64,000 nucleotides of DNA from an uncultured Flavobacteriales bacterium (GCA_937973685.1 CALJKJ010000016.1:1-64000), one strand, 5' to 3'; shown: positions 33,890 to 43,460, counted from the stretch's first letter. Translations and numbers: made by a program. The notes: generated by a model from the sequence alone, not told the origin.

Positions 33890-34924
33890 TTATCGCAGCG
33901 ACTTGGAAAACTGAACGCCTTTCAATTGCTTCGTGTTTAACCACGTATACAATAAAAAACCAAACAAAGTAGAAGCAAAAAACAAGTGGGAAACTTGCAC
34001 CAATCCCGGCATATCTGCATACGCCAATAATACGCCACCAATCAATTCGAGCGATAAGGCAATAAATGCCCAATATATGGATTTAATCTTGTCTGTTTTA
34101 TGATTAAAATATGCCAATAACGTCACGAAAACCAAGACCAACCAAGAAAATGATCGGTGAATGAAAAACGACCAACCGAAATAATTCGTCCAACTTTCTC
34201 TTCCTAAATTCATTTTTCGCAAAGCATCTACATATTCGCGTACTTGCGTTCCCAAAAACAATTGATACGTCGTAATGATCAAACTAATGACCAATAACCA
34301 TTGCATTCCATTGGGTAAATTCAATCGTTTTGTGGTGTGCCCTTTTGCGCGGCGAATAATCAACAACTGTAAGAACACAACCAAATAGGCTAAAAACAAA
34401 TGTACCGTAATGGTCCAAGGAACCAAATTGGTTGCTACAACAATTGACCCAAACCACGCATTTAACGTAATTGCGATGAGGTTGAAAAAAGTTAACAGCA
34501 ATATCCTGCGGTCGGAACGGTAACGCACCAAAGACCACAAAAACAACAATAAAACGCCGTTTCCAGCTAAGAAACCAACCAATCGGTTAACATATTCTGT
34601 CCATGTTTTACCTGCATTAAACGGCAATTCTTCATATGTTCTAGGATCTTTTTTGATTTTCGCAGCTGTTTCTTTCATGCCCAAAGCAGTCAAAAAACGT
34701 GCGAATTTCTCTACTTTTTTTACGCGTTGTTCGCCATAAATCACTTTGTAATCTGCTGGTAACTGTGCTTGGGTAGTTGGCGGAACCCATTGTCCAAAAC
34801 ATTTTGGCCAGTCGGGACAACCCATGCCACTTCCTGAAGTTCGAACAACACTTCCTGCAATAATTACCAAGTAAACCAATACCAGGGTAATCCAACTCAA
34901 ACGAATGTAATTTTTTGAAAACAT
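33890..34924 (-). CDS. ctaA: Heme A synthase (COX15/CtaA family)
   Basis: 344 residues from the MFSKNYIRLSW start. Sixteen residues upstream in the longer frame look spurious. About eight membrane helices. The motifs GSVVRTSGSGMGCPDWPKCF near 24-43, EYVNRLVG near 115, VHLFLAYLVV and IHRSFSW, and VSHLFFAS supply the conserved histidines that bind heme. It converts heme O to heme A for the aa3-type oxidase in the inner membrane. It stands alone, about 117 bases from the tRNA. Confidence 0.92.
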   Translation of the reverse strand: MFSKNYIRLSWITLVLVYLVIIAGSVVRTSGSGMGCPDWPKCFGQWVPPTTQAQLPADYKVIYGEQRVKKVEKFARFLTALGMKETAAKIKKDPRTYEELPFNAGKTWTEYVNRLVGFLAGNGVLLLFLWSLVRYRSDRRILLLTFFNLIAITLNAWFGSIVVATNLVPWTITVHLFLAYLVVFLQLLIIRRAKGHTTKRLNLPNGMQWLLVISLIITTYQLFLGTQVREYVDALRKMNLGRESWTNYFGWSFFIHRSFSWLVLVFVTLLAYFNHKTDKIKSIYWAFIALSLELIGGVLLAYADMPGLVQVSHLFFASTLFGFLLYTWLNTKQLKGVQFSKSLR

Positions 34925-35019
34925 AGCATTTTTCTTTGCAACAAAAATACAAAGTATTGAGGCAGCAAACATACATTGCTGACTTTTTATAACAAACTAT
35001 ATTTTAATGTCGTTTGCTG

Positions 35020-35027
35020 TATCTTTG
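35020..35027 (+). promoter_or_regulatory. -7 element TATCTTTG directly before an ATG
   Basis: The element ends four bases before the start codon at 35032, so initiation would fall at or near the ATG. No well-placed -33 TTG is seen. Confidence 0.5.
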
Positions 35028-35031
35028 CCTC

Positions 35032-35811
35032 ATGAAATGTGTCATTATCGGTCTTGGTTGGTTGGGCTTGCCATTGGCAAAAGAATTAGTTGCAGCTGGA
35101 TTTTCTGTCACTGGAACAACACGTCAACGCACTGTTTTATCCGATGAAATTAACTTGCTTAACTATGAGCCTAAAAATGGGGTTTCCACTGATTTAAAGC
35201 GCGCACTAACAGCTGCTGACTGCGTTGTGTTTGCATTTCCTCCCAATCGCAGTAGTTTTGAGCAATATGCTTCTGATTGCGTTCAAATTGCAGGTGAATG
35301 CTCCAAAACTGCACGCATTTTGATGATCAGTTCAACAGGTGTTTATCCAGAAAAAAATGGATTTGTTGTTGAAACAGATACGGATTTATTACCAGACACG
35401 ACAAACTCCTTATTGTTTGCAGAACGAAGTCTAGCGACTATTTTAGGCGACCGCTTGACAATCATTCGAATGGCTGGATTAATTGGCGGGAATCGTTATC
35501 CTGTTCGGGCAATGGCAGCAAGTGGAAAAAGTTATCCAGCGAATGAATTGGTTAACGTTGTGCACCAAAACGATGCTGTTGCGTGTTGTTTGCATGTCAT
35601 CAAGTACGGGCATTGGGGATTAACAGTGAACTGTTGCACCTCTGAACACCCAACAAAAAAATCGTTTTATTCATGGATGGCAAATCAATTGAAAAGTGCT
35701 TTACCCGAGTTTGTGGAATCAGCAGCTACTGGAAAAATTGTTCGAAACGATCTCAGTCAAGCGATTGGTTTTAAGTATAGCTACCCTTCACCATTTGATT
35801 TCCCTATCTAA
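35032..35811 (+). CDS. NAD(P)-binding epimerase-like (atypical SDR) protein
   Basis: 259 residues from MKCVIIGLGWLGLPLAKEL. The Rossmann motif GxGxxGxxLA is at 7-16, followed by TGTTRQ at the end of strand 2. ILMISSTGVYPE resembles the SDR Ser/Thr-Tyr region, and VNVVHQNDAVACC the late conserved Asp. This matches the YeeZ-like atypical epimerases whose substrates are unknown. It is monocistronic, and a longer TTG start at 35014 would overlap its -7 element. Confidence 0.75.
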   Translation: MKCVIIGLGWLGLPLAKELVAAGFSVTGTTRQRTVLSDEINLLNYEPKNGVSTDLKRALTAADCVVFAFPPNRSSFEQYASDCVQIAGECSKTARILMISSTGVYPEKNGFVVETDTDLLPDTTNSLLFAERSLATILGDRLTIIRMAGLIGGNRYPVRAMAASGKSYPANELVNVVHQNDAVACCLHVIKYGHWGLTVNCCTSEHPTKKSFYSWMANQLKSALPEFVESAATGKIVRNDLSQAIGFKYSYPSPFDFPI

Positions 35812-35905
35812 CTTAAAAAGCGCGTTTTGATTATAAAAATGAACCCTGTAAAAAATATTTTTCACTATCTTACCAACCTTATTGAATTTGAATCGTTATA
35901 AAACT

Positions 35906-38584
35906 GTGAAAAAGCAAATCGTATTATTACTTCTATTTTTTGCTGGAATTTTTTCAGCAAGAGCTTCGCATATTGTTGGAGGAGAGATGTATTACGATTA
36001 TTTGGGCAACAATCAATACCGCATATACATTGCAATTTATCGCGATTGTGCATCTACCGGAGCTGCTTATGATGCGCCACTTTCCTTAGGTGTATTTAAA
36101 ACTTCTGACAATTCGCGCGTGACAGATATTTCTGTTCCTTTTCCTGGTTCAGTTAATTTACCGGTTATTTTTAATAATCCGTGTGTGACACCACCTTCAA
36201 ATATATGTACAGAGCGCGCAATTTACACTACTGTTGTCACGCTTCCTCCAATAGCTGGAGGATACACGCTTGCCTATCAACGTTGCTGTCGTGGACCTAA
36301 TGTTACCAATTTAACCAATCCAGATGATACAGGATTAACACTTGTTTCCTACATTCCTGGTCCCTCAGCATACATCAATAGTTCGGCACGTTTCACGAAT
36401 TACCCACCATTGGTTATTTGCAATAACGAAAACTTGAACTTTGATCACAGTGCAACCGATCCAGATGGAGATTTGTTAACTTATGAATTAGTCACACCAA
36501 ATGCTGGTGCCAATTCTGTAAACCCAATGCCTGTTCCCATTCCAAATCCGCCATACAATCCAGTTGTTTGGGCTCCAGGAATAACAGCTCCTGCCCCACT
36601 TGGTCCTGGTTCAACAACAACCATCAATCCCTCAACGGGTGCGTTGTTTGTCGATGCTAATTTATTGGGGCTTTACGTTGTTGGAATACGTGTCAACGAA
36701 TGGCGAAACGGTGTCATTATTAATTCTACAACCCGCGATTTTTTGTTCCGCGTAGTGAATTGTGTTGTTGCATTGTCAGCTGAAATTAACACACAAGAAA
36801 ACTCACCTGGCTTTGCTGGATATTGTAATGGACTTTCTTTTACGTTTGATAACTTAAGTTGGGGGGCAACATCCTATTCGTGGGATTTTGGTGTTACCGG
36901 TTCTTCAACAGATGTTAGTTCGGCATTCGAACCTACTTTCACTTTTCCAGCTCCTGGCACCTATCCTGTTATGTTGGTTGCCAATCCTGGATGGCCTTGT
37001 ACCGATACTGCAACCATCAATGTAACAGTAAATAATCCAGTTGTTTTAGATTTCACATTTCCTGACTCCGTTTGTTTTCCGAACAATAGTATCGACTTTA
37101 CTGCACAAGTTAATGCTTCTACTGGTACTCTTTTAACATGGAATTTTGGTCCAAATGCAACACCACAAACAGCATCTACACCAATTGTTAATAATGTTAA
37201 CTTCAATACAATCGCTAACAATATCATTACGTTAACAGGAATTAACGGAACTTGTACCGACACGGTCACGCATCCTGTTTTTTTAGTGACGCAACCTACT
37301 GCAGCATTTAACATGCAACCTAATTACGAATGCGATGGCTTTACGCAAGTATTTACCAATACCTCTCAAAATTCACCTCTCTATTATTGGAATTTTGGTG
37401 TACCAAACACAACTACGGATTTTAGCATTCTAGCCCAACCAACATTCACGTTTCCAGCACCTGGAAATTACACCGTTACCTTGGTAGCTGTTGCAACGCC
37501 TACGTGTACAGACACTACACAATTAACCATTACCATCAACGAACCACTTTCTCTTGCTTTCACACACAATGATTCGCTGTGTATCATCGGCAATAGTTTT
37601 GATTTCGATGCAACTGTATCTGGACCTCCATTCGCAACGTATTCGTGGAATTTTGGCACAAGTGCAACACCCAATTCAAGTACTCAAATAGATGTTAACA
37701 ATGTCACTTACAATCAACCTGGAAATCATACCATTCAATTAACTGGTAGTTTTTTAAACTGTGTAGAAACGGTTAGTTCGTCTATTTTTATTTACGACAC
37801 TATCAAAATAGGATTTAACGTTCCGCCTGGCCCATTCTGCGCCCCTTCAAACGTTGTATTCACCAATACATCTACTGCAGATGTTCCGTTGGTATATAAC
37901 TGGGAATTCGGGAATAACAATACGTCAACGTTGGCAAATCCAAGCACAACTTATTTGTATCCTGGAACTTATGATGTCACCTTGCAAATTGCTGCAACAG
38001 AAGGATGTACTGATACAATTTCACTGACGCAAGCAAACGCAATCACTATACATCCGCAACCACAAGCAAAATTTTCGATAGATATTTCGGAAACAGATAT
38101 TTGTAATGCGTTGATCAGTTTTACCGATGAATCTCAGGGAGCTATTTCGTTGTTTTATGATTTTGATGACAACGGACAATTTAGCAACGATACCAATCCC
38201 GTTTATCAATTTCAAACGGCTGGCACGCACAATCCCATTCAAATTGCAACAAATGAATTTGGCTGTAAGGACACAGCGCGTCGTTCAGTTGACATTCAAC
38301 CATTTACTGTTTTTATTCCAAATACGTTTACACCAGATGGCAACGAATTCAACAATATTTTCAAAGCAATTGTTGATTTAGATCCGCTTTCATGGAAATT
38401 GGAAATATATAACCGCTGGGGAGAGTTAATTTTTGAAACGACTGATAAAAACGAGACTTGGGATGGAACTTACGAGGGTAAACCTGCCAAAGAAGGAACG
38501 TATACCTACAAAGTAACCTATGTTCCATGTGGGGTAATTCAAGAAGAACAGATCATCACAGGACACGTGAACATCTTGCGATAG
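35906..38584 (+). CDS. PKD-domain adhesin-like protein with T9SS type B sorting domain
   Basis: About 892 residues. I chose the GTG at 35906, giving MKKQIVLLLLFFAGIFSARA as signal peptide. A TTG at 35882 would extend it by eight residues. The N-terminal SHIVGGEMYYDYLGNNQYRI block is common in Bacteroidota gliding and surface proteins. Several PKD repeats follow (YSWDFGVTGSSTDVSSAFEP...FPAPGTYPVMLV, WNFG, WEFGNNNTS...YPGTYDVTL). The last 90 residues (PNTFTPDGNEFNNIF...LEIYNRWGELIFET...WDGTYEGKPAKEGTY) are the type B (gliding-associated) T9SS sorting domain. It is a secreted surface protein. Confidence 0.88.
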   Translation: MKKQIVLLLLFFAGIFSARASHIVGGEMYYDYLGNNQYRIYIAIYRDCASTGAAYDAPLSLGVFKTSDNSRVTDISVPFPGSVNLPVIFNNPCVTPPSNICTERAIYTTVVTLPPIAGGYTLAYQRCCRGPNVTNLTNPDDTGLTLVSYIPGPSAYINSSARFTNYPPLVICNNENLNFDHSATDPDGDLLTYELVTPNAGANSVNPMPVPIPNPPYNPVVWAPGITAPAPLGPGSTTTINPSTGALFVDANLLGLYVVGIRVNEWRNGVIINSTTRDFLFRVVNCVVALSAEINTQENSPGFAGYCNGLSFTFDNLSWGATSYSWDFGVTGSSTDVSSAFEPTFTFPAPGTYPVMLVANPGWPCTDTATINVTVNNPVVLDFTFPDSVCFPNNSIDFTAQVNASTGTLLTWNFGPNATPQTASTPIVNNVNFNTIANNIITLTGINGTCTDTVTHPVFLVTQPTAAFNMQPNYECDGFTQVFTNTSQNSPLYYWNFGVPNTTTDFSILAQPTFTFPAPGNYTVTLVAVATPTCTDTTQLTITINEPLSLAFTHNDSLCIIGNSFDFDATVSGPPFATYSWNFGTSATPNSSTQIDVNNVTYNQPGNHTIQLTGSFLNCVETVSSSIFIYDTIKIGFNVPPGPFCAPSNVVFTNTSTADVPLVYNWEFGNNNTSTLANPSTTYLYPGTYDVTLQIAATEGCTDTISLTQANAITIHPQPQAKFSIDISETDICNALISFTDESQGAISLFYDFDDNGQFSNDTNPVYQFQTAGTHNPIQIATNEFGCKDTARRSVDIQPFTVFIPNTFTPDGNEFNNIFKAIVDLDPLSWKLEIYNRWGELIFETTDKNETWDGTYEGKPAKEGTYTYKVTYVPCGVIQEEQIITGHVNILR

Positions 38585-38585
38585 G

Positions 38586-38927
38586 TCAATGTTTCGATCC
38601 CATCGTCCAACCTAACACAACAGCACGTTGTTTTGCTAATTCCGCTTTTTCACCTTCGAATAATTCGTCAACTGTTTGTTTGAAAAGGTTTACCCAAAGA
38701 TTAAACAAGTCCATTGAAAGTGGCATTTTTTCGTGTTTTTCAGTAACGTTGGTTGTGTAACCTGGTTCGTCGAGCAAAACAAAACTCCAAAAGTGAATCA
38801 TTTTGGGTAAGTGTTTTTCGAAGTTTAAACGTTTGAAAAAAGGTGCGAGCGTTTCATCTTTTAATACAGCGCCATAGAATTTATCTACTAACAAAGTAAC
38901 ATCTTCTTTTGATTGAATATCATTCAT
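38586..38927 (-). CDS. Group 3 truncated hemoglobin
   Basis: 113 residues from MNDIQSKEDV. FYGAVLKDETLAPFF, KMIHFWSFVLLDEPGYTTNV and LWVNLFKQTVDELF...RAVVLGWTM fit the trHb3 family, including the proximal histidine region and the late Trp. It binds heme and probably oxygen or NO in the cytoplasm. Its start overlaps the end of the carbonic anhydrase-like gene by 8 bases, so the two are coupled. Confidence 0.88.
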   Translation of the reverse strand: MNDIQSKEDVTLLVDKFYGAVLKDETLAPFFKRLNFEKHLPKMIHFWSFVLLDEPGYTTNVTEKHEKMPLSMDLFNLWVNLFKQTVDELFEGEKAELAKQRAVVLGWTMGSKH

Positions 38928-39447
38928 TTTCGTCGTTTTTGAACCATCCTGAATACATGACATAGTTTGTAGCAATGCGTTGAACTTCGCCAGCAAATAA
39001 TTCGGGAGAGAGTGTTTTTACTTTTTTAGCAGGAACACCAGCGTACACACTCCATGCTTCCACGTGTGTATTTTCTAACAAGACAGCTCCTGCAGCAATG
39101 ATACAATTTGATTCGATGACACAATTATCCATGACAATTGCACCCATTCCAATCAAAACATTGTCCGCAACAGTACAACCATGTACGAGCGCGTTGTGTC
39201 CGATAGAAACATTATTTCCTAAAATAGTTTTGGTTTTTTCATAGGTACAATGAATTACAGCTCCGTCTTGAATATTCACTTGATCGCCCATGCGAATTGA
39301 ATTCACATCACCACGAATGACCGCATTGAACCAAACTGAACAACGGTCGCCCATGATAACATCACCCACTATTGTTGCATTTTCAGCCAAGTAACAATCG
39401 GAACCAAATTGAGGAGTAACACCTCTACACGCTTTAATTAATGCCAT
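38920..39447 (-). CDS. Gamma carbonic anhydrase family protein
   Basis: 175 residues folding as a left-handed beta helix of hexapeptide repeats (VIMGDRCSVWFNAVIRGDVN, then IRMGDQVNIQDGAVIHC). The three zinc-ligand histidines are present in VIHCTYE, SIGHNALVHGC. It may hydrate CO2 or be a related PaaY-like protein without activity. The C-terminal helix ends in YVMYSGWFKNDENE. The first gene of a two-gene operon with the truncated hemoglobin. Confidence 0.88.
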   Translation of the reverse strand: MALIKACRGVTPQFGSDCYLAENATIVGDVIMGDRCSVWFNAVIRGDVNSIRMGDQVNIQDGAVIHCTYEKTKTILGNNVSIGHNALVHGCTVADNVLIGMGAIVMDNCVIESNCIIAAGAVLLENTHVEAWSVYAGVPAKKVKTLSPELFAGEVQRIATNYVMYSGWFKNDENE

Positions 39448-39577
39448 TACTTTTTTTAGTAAAATTACAAAATATCTCCGCTCTTACACGTGATTTTCAT
39501 TACACTATTAACTCATTTAAATTCTTGTTATTTTGAAAAATAATTTGTATCATTGTTAGCTTTAAACCAAAAAACGC

Positions 39578-39994
39578 ATGCACACAACAGCTTTTACAGT
39601 AACAACATTTGTCGTTGGGACAATGGAACAAGTTTGGGACAAATGGACCAATCCTCAACACATCACACATTGGAATTTTGCATCAGATGATTGGTGTTGT
39701 CCAAGAGCAAGCAATGATTTAGTTGTTGGCGGGAAATTCAACACACGAATGGAATCAAAAGATGGCAGCATGGGATTTGATTTTGAAGGTGTATATACTG
39801 CGGTTGAACCTTACAAACAAATCAATTATGTGTTAGCTGATGAACGAACTATCTCTGTTCAATTTGAGGAAGTTGCAGGTGGTATTCAAGTTACCGAGAT
39901 TGTTGATCCAGAAACAGAAAATCCCGTTGAAATGCAGCAAGCAGGTTGGCAATCAATTCTAAATAATTTTAAACGTCACGCTGAGCGCGAATAA
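39578..39994 (+). CDS. SRPBCC (AHSA1/START-like) protein
   Basis: 138 residues: FTVTTFVVGTMEQVWDKWTN, then PQHITHWNFASDDWCCPRA and GGKFNTRMESKDGSMGFDFEG. A C-terminal helix (GWQSILNNFKRHAER) follows. This is the pattern of the activator-of-Hsp90 homologue 1 family of ligand-binding beta sheets. Ligand and role are unknown. It is followed 22 bases later by a secreted protein gene. Confidence 0.8.
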   Translation: MHTTAFTVTTFVVGTMEQVWDKWTNPQHITHWNFASDDWCCPRASNDLVVGGKFNTRMESKDGSMGFDFEGVYTAVEPYKQINYVLADERTISVQFEEVAGGIQVTEIVDPETENPVEMQQAGWQSILNNFKRHAERE

Positions 39995-40016
39995 TAAACC
40001 TAAAACCTATCTAATT

Positions 40017-40796
40017 ATGCGCTACTACTTTTTATTTTCTCTATTAATCTCCTTGAATTCGTTAGCAATTTGGGGGCAAGAAAACGAACCTTTTGAAGCT
40101 GATACAATTACTTTAACAAATGAAACTATTGCTGTTTTATCCAGTTTGACTGTGGGTGATGAAACGATGTACTTTAATGAAAATGAAACATTAACATCGT
40201 ATTTCCAATTATCGATAATTGAGAAAAATGAATTCTTATCAAAAAACAAACAAGCTTGTAATTACATTATCAGGGATACGAACAAAATAAAAAAACGTAA
40301 TGGACTTATCGAATTAAAATGCGAACAAACGATTCGAAAAATAAGTGATTATATTCCCGATTCAACTGGAAATGATGAAGACATTCAAACATTTGAATAC
40401 ATTGGTCAAATTCCTTTTTTAAACGTCTATGTTGTATTAGGAGTTTATTGGGAAGAATATGATTACAAATTTATTGACAAAACAACAGGAGAAGAAATTG
40501 CAAGCTTTTTTGAACTTCCACTGATTTCTGCTGATAAAAAACAACTCATCTGCATTGCAGCAAATCCTTATGAAATGACTGCTGACGTTAGTTACTTCAA
40601 AATAAATAACAAGCAGATTTTGCCTATTGCGACCATGAGTTTTACCAATTGGATGCCTACAGATTATTCGTCAGAAGTATTCTGGCATGCAGATGGATCA
40701 TTTTATGCTGGGATTAATTCCATTTCAAATTTTTGGAATAAATCCGGTGATACCAATCCATCAAGTCACTTTATTAAATTCACAATTGTTAATTAA
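40017..40796 (+). CDS. Secreted protein of unknown function
   Basis: 259 residues with a signal peptide (MRYYFLFSLLISLNSLAIWGQ). No repeat or sorting domain is seen. Motifs such as FEYIGQIPFLNVYVVLGVYW and EEYDYKFIDKTTGEEIASFF suggest a beta-rich repeat-like fold. I do not recognise it. It ends 10 bases before a YbjQ-family gene. Confidence 0.55.
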   Translation: MRYYFLFSLLISLNSLAIWGQENEPFEADTITLTNETIAVLSSLTVGDETMYFNENETLTSYFQLSIIEKNEFLSKNKQACNYIIRDTNKIKKRNGLIELKCEQTIRKISDYIPDSTGNDEDIQTFEYIGQIPFLNVYVVLGVYWEEYDYKFIDKTTGEEIASFFELPLISADKKQLICIAANPYEMTADVSYFKINNKQILPIATMSFTNWMPTDYSSEVFWHADGSFYAGINSISNFWNKSGDTNPSSHFIKFTIVN

Positions 40797-40806
40797 ATTA
40801 CAAACG

Positions 40807-41130
40807 ATGATTATTACAACAAGTACACAATTAGAAGGTTATGTTATCACGCAACAACTTGGTTTGGTTCGCGGAATCACCGTTCGTTCGCGCAGTGTTT
40901 TAGGAAACATGGCTGGTGGTTTTATGACCATCTTTGGCGGAAAGAGCAAAATTTATACCGAGTTGTGTGAAAATGCACGCGAAGAAGCGTTACAATTGAT
41001 GATCCAACATGGAAAAGAAATGGGTTGTAATGCAATTATCAGCATGCGTTATGATGCAAATGAAGTGATGAGTGGATTAACAGAAGTTCTCGCTTATGGA
41101 ACAGCAGTCACAGTTACTAAAATAGATTAA
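40807..41130 (+). CDS. YbjQ family (UPF0145) heavy-metal-binding-like protein
   Basis: 107 residues from MIITTSTQLEGYVITQQLG. GLVRGITVRSRSVLGNMAGG, then AREEALQLMIQHGKEMGCNA and AIISMRYDANEV are the conserved blocks of the YbjQ/DUF74 family, small pentameric proteins of unknown role. A longer frame starting at 40687 overlaps the upstream gene and is not used. Confidence 0.88.
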   Translation: MIITTSTQLEGYVITQQLGLVRGITVRSRSVLGNMAGGFMTIFGGKSKIYTELCENAREEALQLMIQHGKEMGCNAIISMRYDANEVMSGLTEVLAYGTAVTVTKID

Positions 41131-41153
41131 TGAAAGTTGAGTTGGGAATGACT

Positions 41154-42074
41154 TTATTTCCAACTCAATAATTCCATATTTTGACGTACAGTTTGATTGT
41201 ATTTCAATTGAATGGAGCGAATAATTTTTTCCATTGATTCCCAGTTGGCATGACGGAAAGAGCTCATAGCAATTATCGAGCGACCGGGAAAATGACCGTT
41301 TTCGTCATTGATTGATTTGAAGGTTGACTTTATCGAACTGAAAGGTTTGTAAAACTGTGGAATGAGTGTATATCCTCCTTCTTGATCGACCATGCGCATA
41401 AGTAAATCCATGTTTCCGCCTTCGTAATTCCAATTACTTGCAACATCATTATTAATCGCGCAGAACTGCATCATTTGTGTACGCAAGCAATTGCCTTTGT
41501 TCAATAACCACGGTTGCAAGTTTTTCAATTGATCGACATACAAGATTTCACTATCAAGCGTTGGTGCATACGCCAAAATCTCTTCCGAAAAAAGTGGCAT
41601 GACACGGTGTTTTGTACCATCAATTGGACCAGCTAAAATAGCTAAGTCAATTTTTCGTTGATCCAATGCTTCTAACAATTCCTCCGTTTTCAACTCTTCG
41701 ACAAAGACCTGCGTATGCGCTAAAAGCGATTGCCATTCGGAAAAATTATCGAGCAACAAGTAAGCTGCAACAGTAGGAATAATACCAATCCGCAAACGTT
41801 CTTTGAACGTACCGGAAAACGCTTGAGTCAAGCGATCGATAGCAGCAAAATCACCTTGTATCTGGCGTAAGATGGGAATTAATTCTTTTCCAAAATCGGT
41901 CAATTCCCATTCCATTGAATCGCGAAAAAAAACTGGATGTCCCAAAATCTCTTCTGCCTTTTTTAACTGCATGGATAAGGTTGGTTGCGTTACAAAGCAT
42001 TGTTCAGCAGCGCGACTTATGGAAGACGTTTCAGATACTGCTAATATGTAAGCTATTTGTTGCGTTGAAATCAT
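41154..42074 (-). CDS. oxyR: Hydrogen peroxide sensor, LysR-type regulator OxyR
   Basis: 306 residues. An N-terminal winged HTH spans about 4-62 (IAYILAVSETSSISRAAEQC, then FVTQPTLSMQLKKAEEILGH), followed by a LysR substrate domain. Cys196 and Cys205 in GNCLRTQMMQFC match the C199/C208 redox pair of E. coli OxyR in spacing and in the CLRxQxMxFC context, so it should form the peroxide-induced disulfide. It is divergent from an AhpC-type peroxiredoxin. An inverted repeat overlaps its start codon. Confidence 0.93.
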   Translation of the reverse strand: MISTQQIAYILAVSETSSISRAAEQCFVTQPTLSMQLKKAEEILGHPVFFRDSMEWELTDFGKELIPILRQIQGDFAAIDRLTQAFSGTFKERLRIGIIPTVAAYLLLDNFSEWQSLLAHTQVFVEELKTEELLEALDQRKIDLAILAGPIDGTKHRVMPLFSEEILAYAPTLDSEILYVDQLKNLQPWLLNKGNCLRTQMMQFCAINNDVASNWNYEGGNMDLLMRMVDQEGGYTLIPQFYKPFSSIKSTFKSINDENGHFPGRSIIAMSSFRHANWESMEKIIRSIQLKYNQTVRQNMELLSWK

Positions 42075-42097
42075 ATCGATAAATTCTATGTCGATAT
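42073..42097. promoter_or_regulatory. OxyR operator
   Basis: ATATCGA, eleven bases, TCGATAT: a perfect 7-bp inverted repeat of the LysR T-N11-A type. It covers the oxyR start codon and its centre lies about 50 bases before the -7 element of the peroxiredoxin gene. Confidence 0.7.
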
Positions 42098-42133
42098 AAA
42101 AATAATCAATATTATTTATGGTTTCATCACATG

Positions 42134-42141
42134 TATCTTTG
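42134..42141 (+). promoter_or_regulatory. -7 element TATCTTTG of the peroxiredoxin operon
   Basis: Exact TAnnTTTG match. No good -33 TTG is present, consistent with an activator-dependent promoter. The leader to the ATG at 42271 is about 120 bases. Confidence 0.6.
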
Positions 42142-42270
42142 TAGCATGAAAAAAATCGTTAAAAAGATTTGATTCAATATAGAAACAGCGCAAACAAATG
42201 TAAAAACAAGCTGTTTATAAGTAAATTTGTACGAAGCAAAACAATTAAATTTAACATAAAAACAAATAAA

Positions 42271-42891
42271 ATGAGTGTAGTAGGTAAAAAATTCCCATCG
42301 GTAGCTATCAATGCGATTGACGAAATGGGAGACACATTTCAATTAGACATTTTGAAACATGCAGTAGACAACAAGAAAAAAGTATTGTTGTTTTGGTACC
42401 CGAAAGATTTCACGTTTGTATGTCCAACAGAAATTCATGCATTTCAAGCAGCTTCTGAAGAATTTGCAAAAAGAAATACAGTAATCGTAGGTGCATCATG
42501 TGATACAGCAGAAGTTCACTTTGCATGGTTGAATACAGCAAAAGACAACGGAGGAATTGAAGGCGTTAAATTTCCAATTTTAGCTGATTCAACGCGTCGT
42601 TTGGCACAAGAGTTAGACATTTTAGATTACGATATGTTTGACGAAGACGGATCAGAAGGTGATAACGTAACTTACCGTGCAACGTATTTAATTGATGAAG
42701 AAGGAACTGTTTTCCACGAATCAATTAACCACATGCCAGTTGGAAGAAACGTAGCTGAGTACATTCGTTTAGTAGATGCATACACACACGTTCAACAACA
42801 CGGTGAAGTTTGTCCTGCAAACTGGGAAGAAGGAAAAGACGCAATGAAAGCAGACAGAAACAGTACTGCAGACTATTTAAGCAAACACTAA
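42271..42891 (+). CDS. AhpC-type 2-Cys peroxiredoxin
   Basis: 206 residues from MSVVGKKFPSVAINAIDE. The peroxidatic Cys is in FTFVCPTEIHAF and the resolving Cys in GEVCPANWEEGK. The length and C-terminal tail fit the AhpC class. It reduces peroxides in the cytoplasm. The next gene encodes a thioredoxin-like protein, its likely electron donor, after 11 bases. The operon is controlled by the OxyR site upstream. Confidence 0.93.
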   Translation: MSVVGKKFPSVAINAIDEMGDTFQLDILKHAVDNKKKVLLFWYPKDFTFVCPTEIHAFQAASEEFAKRNTVIVGASCDTAEVHFAWLNTAKDNGGIEGVKFPILADSTRRLAQELDILDYDMFDEDGSEGDNVTYRATYLIDEEGTVFHESINHMPVGRNVAEYIRLVDAYTHVQQHGEVCPANWEEGKDAMKADRNSTADYLSKH

Positions 42892-42902
42892 TTTGAACAA
42901 TC

Positions 42903-43217
42903 ATGTTTACAGAGTTAACGGAAGACAATTTAGAAACATTATTGAACAGCAATGCGAAAGTAATGGTTCAATATGGTGCTGCTTGGTGCGGTAATTGTAA
43001 AATCACAAAACCAAAATTCAAGCGCATGGCAGAAGAGAATTCAGACATTGAATTTTACTATGTCGATGCAGAAAAATTACCAAATTCACGTCAATTTGCG
43101 GATGTTTCTAATTTACCGACTTTCGCTGGCTTTGTGAATGGAAAATTGGTGAAACAAATGCAAGGAAACAAAGTAGAAATCATTCAAGAAGTACGCGATG
43201 CGGTTGCCACTAATTAA
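42903..43217 (+). CDS. Thioredoxin-like protein (CGNC)
   Basis: 104 residues with the redox motif AAWCGNCK near 27-34 and the cis-proline in NLPTFAGFVNGK. The motif CGNC differs from the usual CGPC. Its place after the peroxiredoxin gene suggests that it recycles it. Confidence 0.9.
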   Translation: MFTELTEDNLETLLNSNAKVMVQYGAAWCGNCKITKPKFKRMAEENSDIEFYYVDAEKLPNSRQFADVSNLPTFAGFVNGKLVKQMQGNKVEIIQEVRDAVATN

Positions 43218-43221
43218 ACAC

Positions 43222-43455
43222 ATGGTTAGCTTTATTGAATCAAACGATGAAGACTATATCAATGAAACGATTGAGACCTTGGAGCATTTGATTGATGCAC
43301 CAGGAATCAAAGACGAAGAACTTGATGTTATTGGTGAATTGCTGTCGAATTTATCCGGAGCGATTGATGTCCACAAAGACATGAAAACAGGAAAGACACA
43401 ACGCGAAGCACTGAATGACTTCATGAAACGCGTAACTGGTTCCATTGATAAATAA
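43222..43455 (+). CDS. DUF6952-type small protein of the peroxiredoxin operon
   Basis: 77 residues from MVSFIESNDEDYINETIETL. Acidic and alpha-helical, with ELLSNLSGAIDVHKDMKTGK and a basic tail. Found with thioredoxin/peroxiredoxin genes in Bacteroidota (from memory). Its biochemical role is unknown. The start is four bases after the thioredoxin stop, and a strong terminator follows. Confidence 0.75.
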   Translation: MVSFIESNDEDYINETIETLEHLIDAPGIKDEELDVIGELLSNLSGAIDVHKDMKTGKTQREALNDFMKRVTGSIDK

Positions 43456-43460
43456 GAATT

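Noticed and set aside
33876..34073. Small ORFs opposite and in other frames of ctaA
   Set aside because: They overlap a well-supported heme A synthase and have no motifs.
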